This document shows positions 10,621 to 19,299 of a DNA stretch of 64,000 nucleotides, piece by piece. The stretch is from NCBI RefSeq assembly GCF_002975275.1, contig NZ_PCOQ01000015.1:1-64000 (forward strand). Reading direction: 5' to 3'. Origin of the DNA: Achromobacter sp. MYb9 (GTDB lineage Bacteria > Pseudomonadota > Gammaproteobacteria > Burkholderiales > Burkholderiaceae_B). Under the pieces are notes generated by a model that was given only the letters and a program-made list of their open reading frames with translations, did not search any database and was not told the DNA's origin. Numbering within the stretch: the stretch's first letter is position 1; every line of letters starts with the position of its first letter. The position numbers and the translations under genes were made by a program.

Positions 10621-12063
10621 TTAGGTTTGACTGCGGTTGGTACGAAGGGCCGCTTCCCCTTGGGTATGCAGCGCGGCCCTTAGGGAAGCGGCAAAAATCT
10701 CAAAGACACGATCGATCTGGCGCGCGGTGATGACAAGCGGCGGCAGAAAGCGGACGACGCTGCCGTGGCGACCGCCCAGTTCGATAATCAGGCCGCGGCG
10801 CAGGCACTCGGCCTGCACGGCGCTGGCCAATCCCGGCGCGGCAGGTTGGGGCATGCCGGCGGGAAGCGAAGGCTCCACCAGTTCCACGCCCAGCATCAGG
10901 CCACGGCCGCGCACATCCCCCAGTTCGGGGTGGTCGCGCTGTAATTGCAGAAGCAGGCCGGTCAGCCGTTCGCCCATGGCGTGCGCGTGATCGGCCAGGC
11001 CTTCCGAGCGCAGCACGTTCATGGTGGCCGACCCGGCCGCCATGGCCAGCTGGTTGCCGCGGAAGGTGCCGGCGTGCGTGCCGCTTTCCCACTGATCCAG
11101 ACTGTCGCGGTAGACCACCACCGACATCGGCAACCCGCCGCCGATGGCCTTGGATAGCACCACCACGTCCGGTTCGATGTCGGCGTGTTCGAAGGCGAAC
11201 ATGCGGCCGGTGCGGCCGAAGCCGGACTGGACCTCGTCCAGGATCATGGGCACGTTGGCCGCGCGCGTCAGCTCACGCAGGCCTTGCAGCCATTCCAGCG
11301 GCGCGGGGATGACGCCGCCTTCGCCCTGGACAGCTTCCAAAATCATGCCGGCCGCAAGGGGCACACCGCCTTCCGGGTCGTTCAGGACGGTGCTGATGTA
11401 CCGCAGCCCGGCTTGCACGCCGGCGCCGCCCCGCAGCCCGAAGGGGCAGCGGTACTGGTAGGCGTAGGGCAGGAATTGCACGCCGGCCAGCGGCGACCGC
11501 AGCGACTGCTTGGGCCGCACGTTGCCCATCAATTGCAGCGCGCCTTGCGTCATGCCGTGATACGCACCCTGGAACGCAAGGATGTCCGCGCGGCCGGTTG
11601 CGGTCTTGACCAGCTTGAGGGCGGCTTCGATCGCGTCGGCGCCCGTCGGACCGCAGAACTGGATCTTGGCGTTGCGCGAGAAGTTCGCGGGCAGCAGGTC
11701 GAACAAGTCCCGCATGAAGCGGTCTTTCACGGGCGTGGTCAGGTCCAGCGTCAACAACGGCAGGTCCGAGTTCAGGGCCGCGCCGATCGCTTCGGTTACC
11801 GCTGGGTGGTTATGTCCCAGCGCCAGCGAACCGGCGCCGGCCAAGCAATCAATGAACACACGGCCTTCAATGTCTTCGACGTAAATGCCCTTGGCCCGCT
11901 TGAGCGCCAGCGGGATGCGCCGGGGATAGCTGCGCGCATTGGACTCACGCTGCTCCTGGTATTGCAGCAACGTGTTTCCCCCCAACGTGTAGGGGGCCGC
12001 AAGCGCATCGTGCTGACGCGCCAGATCCTGATCCGCCTGCGCGGCGTTGGGGAAGTAAGCCAT
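10621..12063 (-). CDS. Diaminobutyrate-2-oxoglutarate aminotransferase (PvdH-like)
   Basis: 480 residues, a class III PLP-dependent aminotransferase. Seen are the cofactor-binding segment FCGPTGADAIEAALK (~135), GAYHGMT (~165), ILDEVQSGFGRTG (~270-282) and the PLP lysine in LSKAIGGGLPMS (~306). The length and N-terminal 'NARSYPR' region fit the 2,4-diaminobutyrate aminotransferases of siderophore clusters (PvdH, RhbA, DAT). These convert aspartate semialdehyde plus glutamate to L-2,4-diaminobutyrate. An SD-like GAAGG precedes ATG 12063. Its place between ornithine hydroxylase and receptor implies that Dab is a building block loaded by an NRPS module upstream of the window, or a precursor of another residue. 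Confidence 0.9.
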   Translation of the reverse strand: MAYFPNAAQADQDLARQHDALAAPYTLGGNTLLQYQEQRESNARSYPRRIPLALKRAKGIYVEDIEGRVFIDCLAGAGSLALGHNHPAVTEAIGAALNSDLPLLTLDLTTPVKDRFMRDLFDLLPANFSRNAKIQFCGPTGADAIEAALKLVKTATGRADILAFQGAYHGMTQGALQLMGNVRPKQSLRSPLAGVQFLPYAYQYRCPFGLRGGAGVQAGLRYISTVLNDPEGGVPLAAGMILEAVQGEGGVIPAPLEWLQGLRELTRAANVPMILDEVQSGFGRTGRMFAFEHADIEPDVVVLSKAIGGGLPMSVVVYRDSLDQWESGTHAGTFRGNQLAMAAGSATMNVLRSEGLADHAHAMGERLTGLLLQLQRDHPELGDVRGRGLMLGVELVEPSLPAGMPQPAAPGLASAVQAECLRRGLIIELGGRHGSVVRFLPPLVITARQIDRVFEIFAASLRAALHTQGEAALRTNRSQT

Positions 12064-12132
12064 GGTGTTACGCCTTCAAAAAGGTCCGCGCGCAACGGGC
12101 GTGAACCGGTGAATGGGCAAGACGAAGCCGGG

Positions 12133-13455
12133 TCAGCTCGCCAGCGCGGCGGGACGTTCCCGTTGCGGCCTTTCCACTGCGTCGCCCGGGTTGCCCGCGC
12201 GCAGGGCGTTGCCGATTTCCTGCGAACGGATGGCCAGGATGGACAGCAGGCTGTCGCTGATGCCGTGCGTGGTTTCGCTGCCGCCTTGCACATAGATGGC
12301 GGGCTTTAACCGGGCGTCGGCGCGCAAGCGGTAGTGGCGGTCGATGGCGTGGTCTTCCAGGTAGGGAGCCAGCGGCGCCAGCAGTTGTTTGTGGTGGTCG
12401 CGGACGTAGCCTGTCGCCAGAATCACCGCGTCATACCTGACGACTTCGCTGCGGTGCGTATCGCGGTCGAACAACGTCAGCGCAACGCCTTGATCGTCAC
12501 CATCCGCGCCATCCACGACTTCCACGGCATCGACCTGGCAGCGGCGGCGCAGCTGATGGCGCGCCTGGCGGGTCACCTGTTGTTGGTAGAACACGTTGTA
12601 GATGCGTTCGATCAATTCGACGTCCGGCGCCGAATAGTTCGTATGCCAAGCCTCTGACAGCAACCCCGCGCGTTCGGCAGGCGGCCTGCTGTAGATGTAG
12701 TCGGTGTGCTCGGCGTTGAAGATCTCGTTCATGTAAGGGCTGTCGTCGGACGGGCGCAGCGCCCGCCCGCGCATCAGCAGATCGACCTGGGGCCGGTCCG
12801 GGTGCTCGTGCAGGTTCATGAAGATTTCAGCGGCGCTCTGGCCCGCGCCCAGCACTGCGATCCGGCGCGGACGCGTGATCTTGCCGATGGCCGACAGATA
12901 CGAGCTGGTGTGAAAAATGCGCGGCTCGTCGCGCCAGGCCAGGAACGGTTCGGGAACGTTGGCCTTGCCGCCCACGCTCACGACCAGGTTGCGCGCCAGG
13001 CGTTCGCGGACCCGGCCTTGGGCGTCGCGTGAGCGCACGCGCAGCAGCGGCACCGTGTCGCCGACGGCTTCGGGCGCCACTTCGAACACGTCTTCGCCAT
13101 AGGCGCAGCGGTCCGAGAAATGACCGGCCGCCCACGCCAGGTAGTCGTTGAATTCATGGCGGCTAGGGAAGAACGTCTTCAGGTTGATGAACTGCTGTAA
13201 CCGGCCCTGGCTGTGCAGGTAGTTCAGGAACGTGAACGGACTAGCCGGGTTGCGCAGCGTGACCAGGTCCTTCAAGAACGAGATCTGCATGTGCGTGCCG
13301 TCCAGCATCATGTGCGGATGCCAGGCAAAGCACGGCTGTTTCTCAAGGAACAGCGGCAACAGGCCCGAATCGCCGCCATAGCGTTCTTCCAGGGCGATGG
13401 CCAGGGCGATGTTGGACGGGCCGAAGCCAATGCCGATCAGATCGTGTACTTGCAT
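12133..13455 (-). CDS. pvdA: L-ornithine N5-monooxygenase (PvdA/SidA family)
   Basis: 440 residues from ATG 13455. The frame opens at a GTG at 13467, but GAAGG lies about 8 bases before the ATG. Features: FAD-binding IGFGPSNIALA at the N-terminus; the substrate/FAD segment MQISFLKDLVTLRNP; the NADPH-binding motif VLGAGQSAAE; and the C-terminal ATGY motif typical of flavin N-monooxygenases. The family hydroxylates the side-chain amine of ornithine (IucD for lysine) as the first step to a hydroxamate. Sequence character is closer to PvdA than to IucD, so ornithine is favoured. The start lies 8 bases from the stop of the acyltransferase gene, so the two enzymes that make the hydroxamate are coexpressed. 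Confidence 0.93.
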   Translation of the reverse strand: MQVHDLIGIGFGPSNIALAIALEERYGGDSGLLPLFLEKQPCFAWHPHMMLDGTHMQISFLKDLVTLRNPASPFTFLNYLHSQGRLQQFINLKTFFPSRHEFNDYLAWAAGHFSDRCAYGEDVFEVAPEAVGDTVPLLRVRSRDAQGRVRERLARNLVVSVGGKANVPEPFLAWRDEPRIFHTSSYLSAIGKITRPRRIAVLGAGQSAAEIFMNLHEHPDRPQVDLLMRGRALRPSDDSPYMNEIFNAEHTDYIYSRPPAERAGLLSEAWHTNYSAPDVELIERIYNVFYQQQVTRQARHQLRRRCQVDAVEVVDGADGDDQGVALTLFDRDTHRSEVVRYDAVILATGYVRDHHKQLLAPLAPYLEDHAIDRHYRLRADARLKPAIYVQGGSETTHGISDSLLSILAIRSQEIGNALRAGNPGDAVERPQRERPAALAS

Positions 13456-13463
13456 GGACACCT

Positions 13464-14489
13464 TCACTGCGTCAGGGATTGGGCGGGGACGCGGCGTGAG
13501 TCATGCGCCTCGGGCTGCGCCAGCTTGCTGCCGTCCGGCGCGCGCGGCAGCCAGAACCGTTCGCCGAAGAATCGTTCACGCGACAACGTGCCCAGCATGG
13601 CGCGCTTGTGCGGAAAGTCGAATTCCTTTTCCAGCGCGTAACCGCTGCGGGCCAGGTTGCGGATCATCTTGACGTTGTCGGCGCGCGGTTCGATGACCAG
13701 GCGTTGGGTGCGCACATCGTCCAGCAGCAGGTAGTGCGAAATCGACGGCAGCCAGGCGGGCACGAAGGCAGGGCCGCGGCACGAAGGTTCGCCGATCAGC
13801 ACGTGCCAGCCACGGTCGAAGTCTGCCGCGTTGCAGAAGGGGGCAATACGGTCTTCGCGCGCCCAATAGGTTTCGAAATAGCCGAATGGCACGTTGTCCA
13901 GGCAGCCGATGAGCGCGAGCGTGTGCGGGTCGTCGGCCTGCTTGCGCAGATAGGCACGGTGCTTGTCCAGGTCGCCTTCCTCTTGCCAGAACTCGGCGAC
14001 GACGGGGTCGTTCATCCAGCGGTTTAGCCGCACCGCGTCCAGTTCTTCCGTCGCCACCCGAAACGACAAGGTGGCTGACAGCCAGGGGATGGCCCGGCGG
14101 TAAACCACACCCGTCGGCTTCGGGGGACGGCGAGGGTGACGGCGTTCGCCCGTCATCACATAGTCCAGCGGATACGCGGGCGCTGCGCCTCGCGGCAGCC
14201 ATGACGCGGCAAGCTGCCAGAACATGCTGGCCTGCACCGTCTGCGCGCCGTGCGCGTCCGGCACCAGCAGGCCAGCCTCTTGCAGGGCGCGGGCTTGCGG
14301 CAGCGGGGCGCGCAGCGTCAGGTGCGTGGCTGCGGGCAGTTGGGAGAACGCCGATTCGATGGCAGCCATCAGTTCGTTCGCGTCAGGATCGCCTGCGCAC
14401 GGGCCCAGCCATTCAAGACGCGGCGGTTGCGCGTCCGCGCTGAGATTCCACCGGGCGATTGCCGCGGCGCGTTCATGGTTTTGAGTCAT
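13464..14489 (-). CDS. GNAT-family hydroxyornithine acyltransferase (IucB/VbsA-like)
   Basis: 341 residues from ATG 14489 (GAAGG about 9 bases upstream). The open frame extends to 14696 but that part covers the promoter and Fur-like site and is not expected to be translated. The C-terminal ~200 residues are the siderophore GNAT domain: RLNRWMNDP, FWQEEGDLDKHRAYL, PFGYFETYWAREDR, the acyl-CoA region GWHVLIGEPSCRGPAF and the closing EKEFDFPHKRAML. Relatives (IucB, RhbD, AlcB region, VbsA) transfer an acetyl or other acyl group to a hydroxylated side-chain amine. With the neighbouring monooxygenase it should make N5-acyl-N5-hydroxyornithine for the NRPS. The acyl group cannot be told from sequence. 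First gene of the minus-strand operon. Confidence 0.9.
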   Translation of the reverse strand: MTQNHERAAAIARWNLSADAQPPRLEWLGPCAGDPDANELMAAIESAFSQLPAATHLTLRAPLPQARALQEAGLLVPDAHGAQTVQASMFWQLAASWLPRGAAPAYPLDYVMTGERRHPRRPPKPTGVVYRRAIPWLSATLSFRVATEELDAVRLNRWMNDPVVAEFWQEEGDLDKHRAYLRKQADDPHTLALIGCLDNVPFGYFETYWAREDRIAPFCNAADFDRGWHVLIGEPSCRGPAFVPAWLPSISHYLLLDDVRTQRLVIEPRADNVKMIRNLARSGYALEKEFDFPHKRAMLGTLSRERFFGERFWLPRAPDGSKLAQPEAHDSRRVPAQSLTQ

Positions 14490-14553
14490 CGGCACGAACC
14501 TTCGTCGGAATGATTGGCCGCAGGCGCTTGCCTTGCGATCCATGCTCTTATTT

Positions 14554-14572
14554 CTAGACGAATGAGAATCGG
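14554..14572 (-). promoter_or_regulatory. Probable Fur-type iron box upstream of the siderophore operon
   Basis: The segment CTAGACGAATGAGAATCGG contains the half-site ATGAGAATC, close to the Fur hexamer pattern GATAAT, with a weaker partner on the other side. It lies 65-83 bases upstream of the acyltransferase ATG, the first gene of the minus-strand siderophore operon. Known siderophore operons of the Bordetella group are Fur-repressed. The site is imperfect, so this is a moderate-confidence call. Confidence 0.45.
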
Positions 14573-14635
14573 TGCCGTTTAGTCCCAGCTGCAAAATTCC
14601 CGATGGCCGGGGTGGATATGGCGGGGAAGGGGGAG

Positions 14636-15394
14636 CTAGGCGCCGCGCGTCTCGCGCAGGGGCCGATTGGGCGCGGACAGCGGGCAAAGATCGCAATACC
14701 CGTGGCCAGGCAGCATGTAGTACAGGCAGCAGCGGCGAAGCAGGGCGTGCGCGCGCGGGCCTTGCGGCGTGTCGCGCACCACCTCGCGCGGGGCGCGGTA
14801 CATCGGGTTGGGCTCACCACGCCACAGGGGCGCGTCGAGCAGCAAGGCGCGATCTTGCGCAAGCTGCGCGTTGCCCGGCATCGCCTGCATTAACTGCGAC
14901 AACGTCAGGTCCAGATAGCGCGCCACGTTTCCCCAAGTAATCTTCGGGGTCAGCCGCGCGCATTGCGCCAGCCGCGTCGCCAGCGGTTCCAGGTGTTCAT
15001 GTAGCAAAGGCGCATAGCGTGCGTGAGTGTCACTGCCTGGCTGCGCTTGGCCGTCATGCGGAATCAACAGGCGCAACACCGCGCCGTCGCCATCAAATTG
15101 CGGTTTGACCTGGCGCGCAGCCGTGGGCAAGACGCGCTGCAGCACGCTGGCCGCTGCGGCAACGGGCGGCAGCAGGCGCCAGAAATACGTCAGCGTCCAC
15201 ACCGAGGCGACCGGGGCCAGCGCCGCCGCACCGAAATGCCGCGCCTGCCGGGCCAGGATGAGCGGCAGCGCTTCGGCGTCTTCAAGCAGTTGGGCCACTG
15301 TGGGCTGCCCGCAAGCGTTCTCACCCGCCAGCGCCACCCCATCGCCATGCGCCGCCCAGTCGCCGGGGAACAGTGGCGCCAGCACCGGGATCAT
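14636..15394 (-). CDS. fhuF: FhuF-type siderophore-iron reductase
   Basis: 252 residues with the hallmark C-terminal cysteine pattern of FhuF [2Fe-2S] proteins: adjacent Cys-Cys, ten residues, Cys, two residues, Cys (RRCCLYYMLPGHGYCDLCPL). The rest is the alpha-helical FhuF fold with the conserved WGN segment (TWGNVARYLD). FhuF proteins reduce ferric hydroxamate siderophores in the cytoplasm, releasing Fe(II). This suits a hydroxamate locus. The gene lies 146 bases upstream of the acyltransferase in the same direction and 220 bases from the divergent exporter. It may have its own promoter or be the first gene of a longer transcript. No inner-membrane ferric-siderophore importer gene is present in the window. 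Confidence 0.9.
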   Translation of the reverse strand: MIPVLAPLFPGDWAAHGDGVALAGENACGQPTVAQLLEDAEALPLILARQARHFGAAALAPVASVWTLTYFWRLLPPVAAAASVLQRVLPTAARQVKPQFDGDGAVLRLLIPHDGQAQPGSDTHARYAPLLHEHLEPLATRLAQCARLTPKITWGNVARYLDLTLSQLMQAMPGNAQLAQDRALLLDAPLWRGEPNPMYRAPREVVRDTPQGPRAHALLRRCCLYYMLPGHGYCDLCPLSAPNRPLRETRGA

Positions 15395-15614
15395 TGTTGG
15401 ATTCCCGCGGAGCGTGTGCGCGCACAGCGTTCACGGCCCAGGCGCGAGGGCGGTCGAGCAGCGGGCAGGGCGAGGGCGCAGTCCATCCCATACAGACGAA
15501 CCGGCTCGACAAAAATTTAGCCCTGCGTGCAACGCGGCATGGCGACGCCTAAACATCCGCCAGGCTGCTTCGTCTTCATTAGTTGAGCGCAGGCATCTAC
15601 ATCGAGGAATTCGG

Positions 15615-17231
15615 TTGATTACCCATCTGATCAAGCACTCCAAAAAACTCCTGGCGCTTGCTTCGTTTACCTGCGTGTGCGCCGGCCTCTTCAGTGTGCT
15701 GCTGGTCATGCAGATCAATATCGCCCTGACGGCGGACGCCGCCGAGCGTCCGCGCCTGGCCTGGATCTTTGCGCTGACGGCCGTACTGGCGATGCTGGCG
15801 CGAATGGGCTCGGCGCTGCTGTTCGAACGGCTCAGCCAGCAAACGCATGCTGACTTGAGACGCTACATCACGGACCGCGCGATGCAGGCGGACTTCGCGC
15901 ATCTGGAACGGGTGGGCGCCGACCGCATCCAGTCGGCGCTGACTGAGCACAGCGCCAACATCGCCCAGTACTTCGTCAGCCTGCCCGCCATTCTGAACAA
16001 CGCCGTCGTGGTGGCGGGTTGCCTGGTGTACATGGCGTTTCTGTCGTGGAAGGTGTTTCTTGTGGCGGTGCTGGTGGTCGGCCTGGGCTCTCTGGGCTAC
16101 CACCTGGCGCATTTGCGCGCGATCAAGCATCTGGAGGTCGCGGCGCGCGAACAAGACCAGCTGTTTGGCTACTTTCGCGCGGTAAGCGCGGGCGCCAAAG
16201 AGCTGCGGCTGAACCGTGGCAAGCGTTCGGCGTTCCTGGCGGACATGCTTCATCATTCGATCGAGGCGGTGCGCCGCGCCCGCACGCGCGGCATGTCCAT
16301 CTTCGTCGTATCCGCCAGCTGGAGCAATTTCCTGGTCTACGCGTTCATCGGCCTGGTGCTGTTCGCCCTGGCCGGCAACCAGCCTGGCCAGGAACGCGTG
16401 ATGACGGGCTTTGCGTTGCTGTTCCTGTACATGGTGGCGCCGCTTGAGGCCTTGCTGCTGAACATTCCGCGCGCCAACCTGGCGAAGGTGTCCGCCCGCC
16501 GTATCCACGACATCGTGGGCGGCATGGTGGCCTCGGAGCCCACCGCGTGCGAGCTAACGCCCGCCGCCGCGTCGCCCCGCATTTCGCTGCACGAGGTCAC
16601 GCACAGCTATTACCACGAGCAAAGCGACTACATCTTCCAGCTGGGGCCGATCAACCTGTCGTTCGAACCGGGCGAAATCGTCTTCCTGGTGGGCGGCAAC
16701 GGCAGCGGCAAGACCACGCTTGCCAAGCTGCTGGTGGGGCTGTATCGCCCGGAATCAGGCGAGGTGAGGGTGGATGGCGAGCCGGTAGGCGACCACAACC
16801 GCGACCGCTACCGGCAGACGTTCTCGGCGATCTTTGCCGACTTCCACCTGTTTGACCGCCTGCTGGAAAGCGGCCGTGACGATGTCGACGACGTCGGCAA
16901 CCGCTGGCTTGAGCGGCTGCATCTGCAACACAAGGTGCAGGTGCGCGATGGCGCCTTCAGCACCAGCGCGTTGTCGCAGGGGCAGCGCAAGCGCCTGGCG
17001 CTGGTGGCGGCCTACCTGGAAGACCGGCCCTTTGTGGTGTTTGACGAATGGGCGGCGGATCAAGATCCGCTGTTCAAGGAAGTCTTCTACCGGGACCTGC
17101 TGCCAGAGCTGCGCAATCGTGGCAAGACGGTGTTGGTCATCTCGCACGACGATCGTTATTTCCCGCTAGCCGATCGCATCGTGTACATGGAAAGCGGCCG
17201 GTTGGTACCGGGCGCGGCGCTGGCTGCCTAG
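15615..17231 (+). CDS. PvdE/SyrD-family siderophore/cyclic-peptide ABC exporter
   Basis: 538 residues from TTG 15615, chosen because GAGG lies just upstream and the protein then opens with ITHLIKHSKKLL followed by the first membrane helix. The open frame back to 15027 crosses the antisense of fhuF and is not real. An N-terminal six-helix domain (~1-300) is followed by an ATPase: Walker A VGGNGSGKTT, signature LSQGQRKRL, Walker B FVVFDEWAADQDP, H-loop ISHDD. The 'DEWAADQDP' wording is typical of PvdE/SyrD exporters. PvdE carries the acylated pyoverdine precursor to the periplasm. Here the pump should export the finished or nearly finished siderophore. Length matches PvdE (about 550). Confidence 0.92.
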   Translation: MITHLIKHSKKLLALASFTCVCAGLFSVLLVMQINIALTADAAERPRLAWIFALTAVLAMLARMGSALLFERLSQQTHADLRRYITDRAMQADFAHLERVGADRIQSALTEHSANIAQYFVSLPAILNNAVVVAGCLVYMAFLSWKVFLVAVLVVGLGSLGYHLAHLRAIKHLEVAAREQDQLFGYFRAVSAGAKELRLNRGKRSAFLADMLHHSIEAVRRARTRGMSIFVVSASWSNFLVYAFIGLVLFALAGNQPGQERVMTGFALLFLYMVAPLEALLLNIPRANLAKVSARRIHDIVGGMVASEPTACELTPAAASPRISLHEVTHSYYHEQSDYIFQLGPINLSFEPGEIVFLVGGNGSGKTTLAKLLVGLYRPESGEVRVDGEPVGDHNRDRYRQTFSAIFADFHLFDRLLESGRDDVDDVGNRWLERLHLQHKVQVRDGAFSTSALSQGQRKRLALVAAYLEDRPFVVFDEWAADQDPLFKEVFYRDLLPELRNRGKTVLVISHDDRYFPLADRIVYMESGRLVPGAALAA

Positions 17232-17272
17232 GTTCAGGATCAGGAATGGCGGGTACCCGCTAGCTTTAGACG

Positions 17273-17295
17273 TAATACGCATAATGTGTATTATG
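17273..17295. repeat. AT-rich nested inverted repeat downstream of the exporter
   Basis: TAATAC (17273-17278) pairs with GTATTA (17288-17293). Nested within it CATAAT (17280-17285) pairs with ATTATG (17290-17295) around a 4-base loop. This is a sharply AT-rich island in GC-rich DNA, lying in the 170-bp gap between the exporter stop and the convergent diguanylate cyclase. It resembles an operator or the edge of a decayed gene more than a terminator, since no T run follows. An adjoining open frame at 17309-17512 has no recognisable product. Confidence 0.5.
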
Positions 17296-17401
17296 TAAAG
17301 TACTAGATATGGCTACGCCCCTAGCGCGCACGTTCAACCGTCCGTATCACAACCATTCCGGCATGTTGAATCCACGCTCTCGAGCTCGGCCCGACGTTGT
17401 T

Positions 17402-19087
17402 CTATCGAAAAAACACCGATTCGATCCGATTGCGGCCCCGCTGCTTGGCGTAATAAAGCGCGCGGTCGCTGCGGCTGAGCGCCAGCTCTGCATCTTCATC
17501 CCGCGTGTGTAGCGCGGAAATGCCGATGCTGACCGTCAGCGGGATGTGCCGCCCGCCGAACAAATACGGCGTATCCGCGATCTGGCGCTGCACGTTTCGG
17601 GCGAACAGGTGCGCGTTTTCGATGTCGGTATCGGGCAGCACCACGGCGAACTCCTCGCCGCCAATGCGCCCGACCAGATCGGTTTCGCGCAGCTGGGCGC
17701 GCAGCATGTTCGCAAAATGCTGCAGCACGCCGTCGCCGATGGCGTGGCCCCAGGTGTCGTTGATGTGCTTGAAGTGGTCCAGGTCGCACATCAGCACCGC
17801 CGAACCCAGGCCGCCGTGGCCCTTGATCCGCGTCAGCTCCGCGGCGATGCGCGACATGAAATGGCGACGGTTGGGCAAGGTCGTCAGCGCGTCCGTGGCG
17901 GCGAGCTCGCGCAATTCGAATTCAGCGCGCTTGCGGTCGGTAATGTCGGTGACGAACCCGTGCCACACCACGCCATTGTCGGCGTCGCGGCGCGGGCTGG
18001 CGGCGCCCTGCCGCCACCGCACGCCCTGCAACGGCAGGCAGACGCGGAACTCCAGGTGCCACGGCGTCAGCGCGGCGGCTGCTTGCTGCAGCGAGGTGCG
18101 ATACGCAGGCAGGTCGTCTGGATGGATGCGCTGTTCGATCGCGGTGGTGTTGGCGCGCACATCGTCAGCGGTCAGCTCGAACATGTCCCAGATGCCTGCA
18201 CTGACATACGAGAACCACGAGCCGCCCTCGGGCACCGGCCGACACTGGAAGACCAGGCCGGGTACCGCGTCGGTAAGGTTGACGACAAGGTCTGCCGTAC
18301 GTTTGAGCCGCTCGGACATGGCGCGCACCGCGCTGATGTCGGTAGTCGTGCCCATCATCCGAAGCGCCCTCCCCGTGCCGTCCCGGCTAATCACCTTGCC
18401 GCGGCTGCAGATCCATTTGTAGCTGCCATCTTTGCAACGGATGCGATGCTCGACTTCATAGCTTTCTGTCTTGCCGTCGAAATGGTCCTGCATGGTGGCG
18501 CGCACATAATCACGGTCGTCCGGGTGCAGGCGCGCGTAGGCGTCCTCGATACGCGTGGAGAGTTCCGATTCGCAATAGCCTAGCAAGGCCTTCCAGCCTG
18601 GCGAATAGGTGATCTCGCCGGTCACCACGTTACGGTCCCAGACGCCCGTGCCACTACCTGCGATCGCCAGCGATAGCTTTTGGGCTTCGTCGCGCCACGT
18701 GTCTTCGTCGGCATGCTCGCCACACAGCGCGTGGCGTTGTTCGATGGCCGCGGCCGCGAGGCCGGCCAGGTCCGTCAAGGCCAGGCTGTCTTCGTCGGTA
18801 AAATCCCGCGCCTGCCCGTGCAGCAGCCGCAAACTGCCGAGTAGGCGCCCATCGGCGGCGCGCATGGGACAGTCGACGGACCAGGGCTGGGGCTTCGCGG
18901 GCGGCGTGCCATCCACTGCCTGCCATGCGCCCGCTGCGCTGGCGCCCGCAAGGATCACCATGTCCACCCCAAACAAGCGTCGGGCCAGGCGCGCGACCCG
19001 GCCCAGGGAGTCGTCGGCTTCGCCATGCGCGCCACCGGCGCCATCGCCAGGGGGTCGGGTTGCGTTCGGATCACCGGTAGCGGGCAT
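17402..19087 (-). CDS. Diguanylate cyclase with GAF-like and two PAS domains
   Basis: 561 residues, no membrane segment. Order: a short GAF-like domain (~20-120), two PAS_3-type domains (~140-255 and ~270-385; both with HPDD and the second ending TDITDRKRAE) and a GGDEF domain (~395-561). The active-site motif is GGEEF, with RETD five residues before it as an inhibitory I-site, so it should make c-di-GMP with product feedback. N-terminal domains suggest a soluble redox or ligand input. It is convergent with the siderophore exporter and probably a single-gene unit; no functional link to the siderophore locus is visible. Confidence 0.92.
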   Translation of the reverse strand: MPATGDPNATRPPGDGAGGAHGEADDSLGRVARLARRLFGVDMVILAGASAAGAWQAVDGTPPAKPQPWSVDCPMRAADGRLLGSLRLLHGQARDFTDEDSLALTDLAGLAAAAIEQRHALCGEHADEDTWRDEAQKLSLAIAGSGTGVWDRNVVTGEITYSPGWKALLGYCESELSTRIEDAYARLHPDDRDYVRATMQDHFDGKTESYEVEHRIRCKDGSYKWICSRGKVISRDGTGRALRMMGTTTDISAVRAMSERLKRTADLVVNLTDAVPGLVFQCRPVPEGGSWFSYVSAGIWDMFELTADDVRANTTAIEQRIHPDDLPAYRTSLQQAAAALTPWHLEFRVCLPLQGVRWRQGAASPRRDADNGVVWHGFVTDITDRKRAEFELRELAATDALTTLPNRRHFMSRIAAELTRIKGHGGLGSAVLMCDLDHFKHINDTWGHAIGDGVLQHFANMLRAQLRETDLVGRIGGEEFAVVLPDTDIENAHLFARNVQRQIADTPYLFGGRHIPLTVSIGISALHTRDEDAELALSRSDRALYYAKQRGRNRIESVFFR

Positions 19088-19270
19088 TTCGGGACCTGAT
19101 CAATACGGGGTTCACCGGTACAGCCGGGTGGCGCGTTCCTGACATTCTGTCACGTTCTGCACCAACATTACATCATTTCCGAGTGTGCACCCGCTTCAAG
19201 AAGACGGGCGTCACATCGTCTGCTCCTTGTGTGCGGGAAATCCTGGTTAGCCTAAGGGTTGTCCCGGCCT

Positions 19271-19289
19271 TATCCTCCCCGGGGGGATA
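19271..19289. promoter_or_regulatory. G/C-tract palindromic operator of the CsoR/RcnR-family repressor
   Basis: TATCCTCCCCGGGGGGATA is a near-perfect palindrome: flanking TATCC/GGATA with a C-tract/G-tract core and one mismatched pair. It ends 10 bases before the regulator ATG. CsoR/RcnR-family repressors bind A/T-flanked G/C tracts of this kind upstream of their own gene, so metal-relieved autorepression of the two-gene unit is the simple reading. Confidence 0.75.
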
Positions 19290-19299
19290 TTATCGGCAC

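Noticed and set aside
14490-14696. N-terminal extension of the acyltransferase
   Set aside because: Overlaps the end of fhuF and the Fur-like site; ATG 14489 has a ribosome site and gives a usual protein length.
15415-15426. TGTGCGCGCACA palindrome upstream of fhuF and the exporter
   Set aside because: Perfect but short and GC-rich, expected by chance in this composition; not like a Fur or sigma-factor site.
15027-15614. 196-residue N-terminal extension of the exporter
   Set aside because: Crosses antisense fhuF and lacks any domain; TTG 15615 has a ribosome site and gives the normal PvdE length.
17249-17260. GCGGGTACCCGC palindrome as exporter terminator
   Set aside because: A self-complementary 12-mer without a loop and with no T run; a stable hairpin is unlikely.
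17309-17512. Small ORF after the AT-rich dyad
   Set aside because: No recognisable domain or ribosome site, and its second half is antisense to the diguanylate cyclase.
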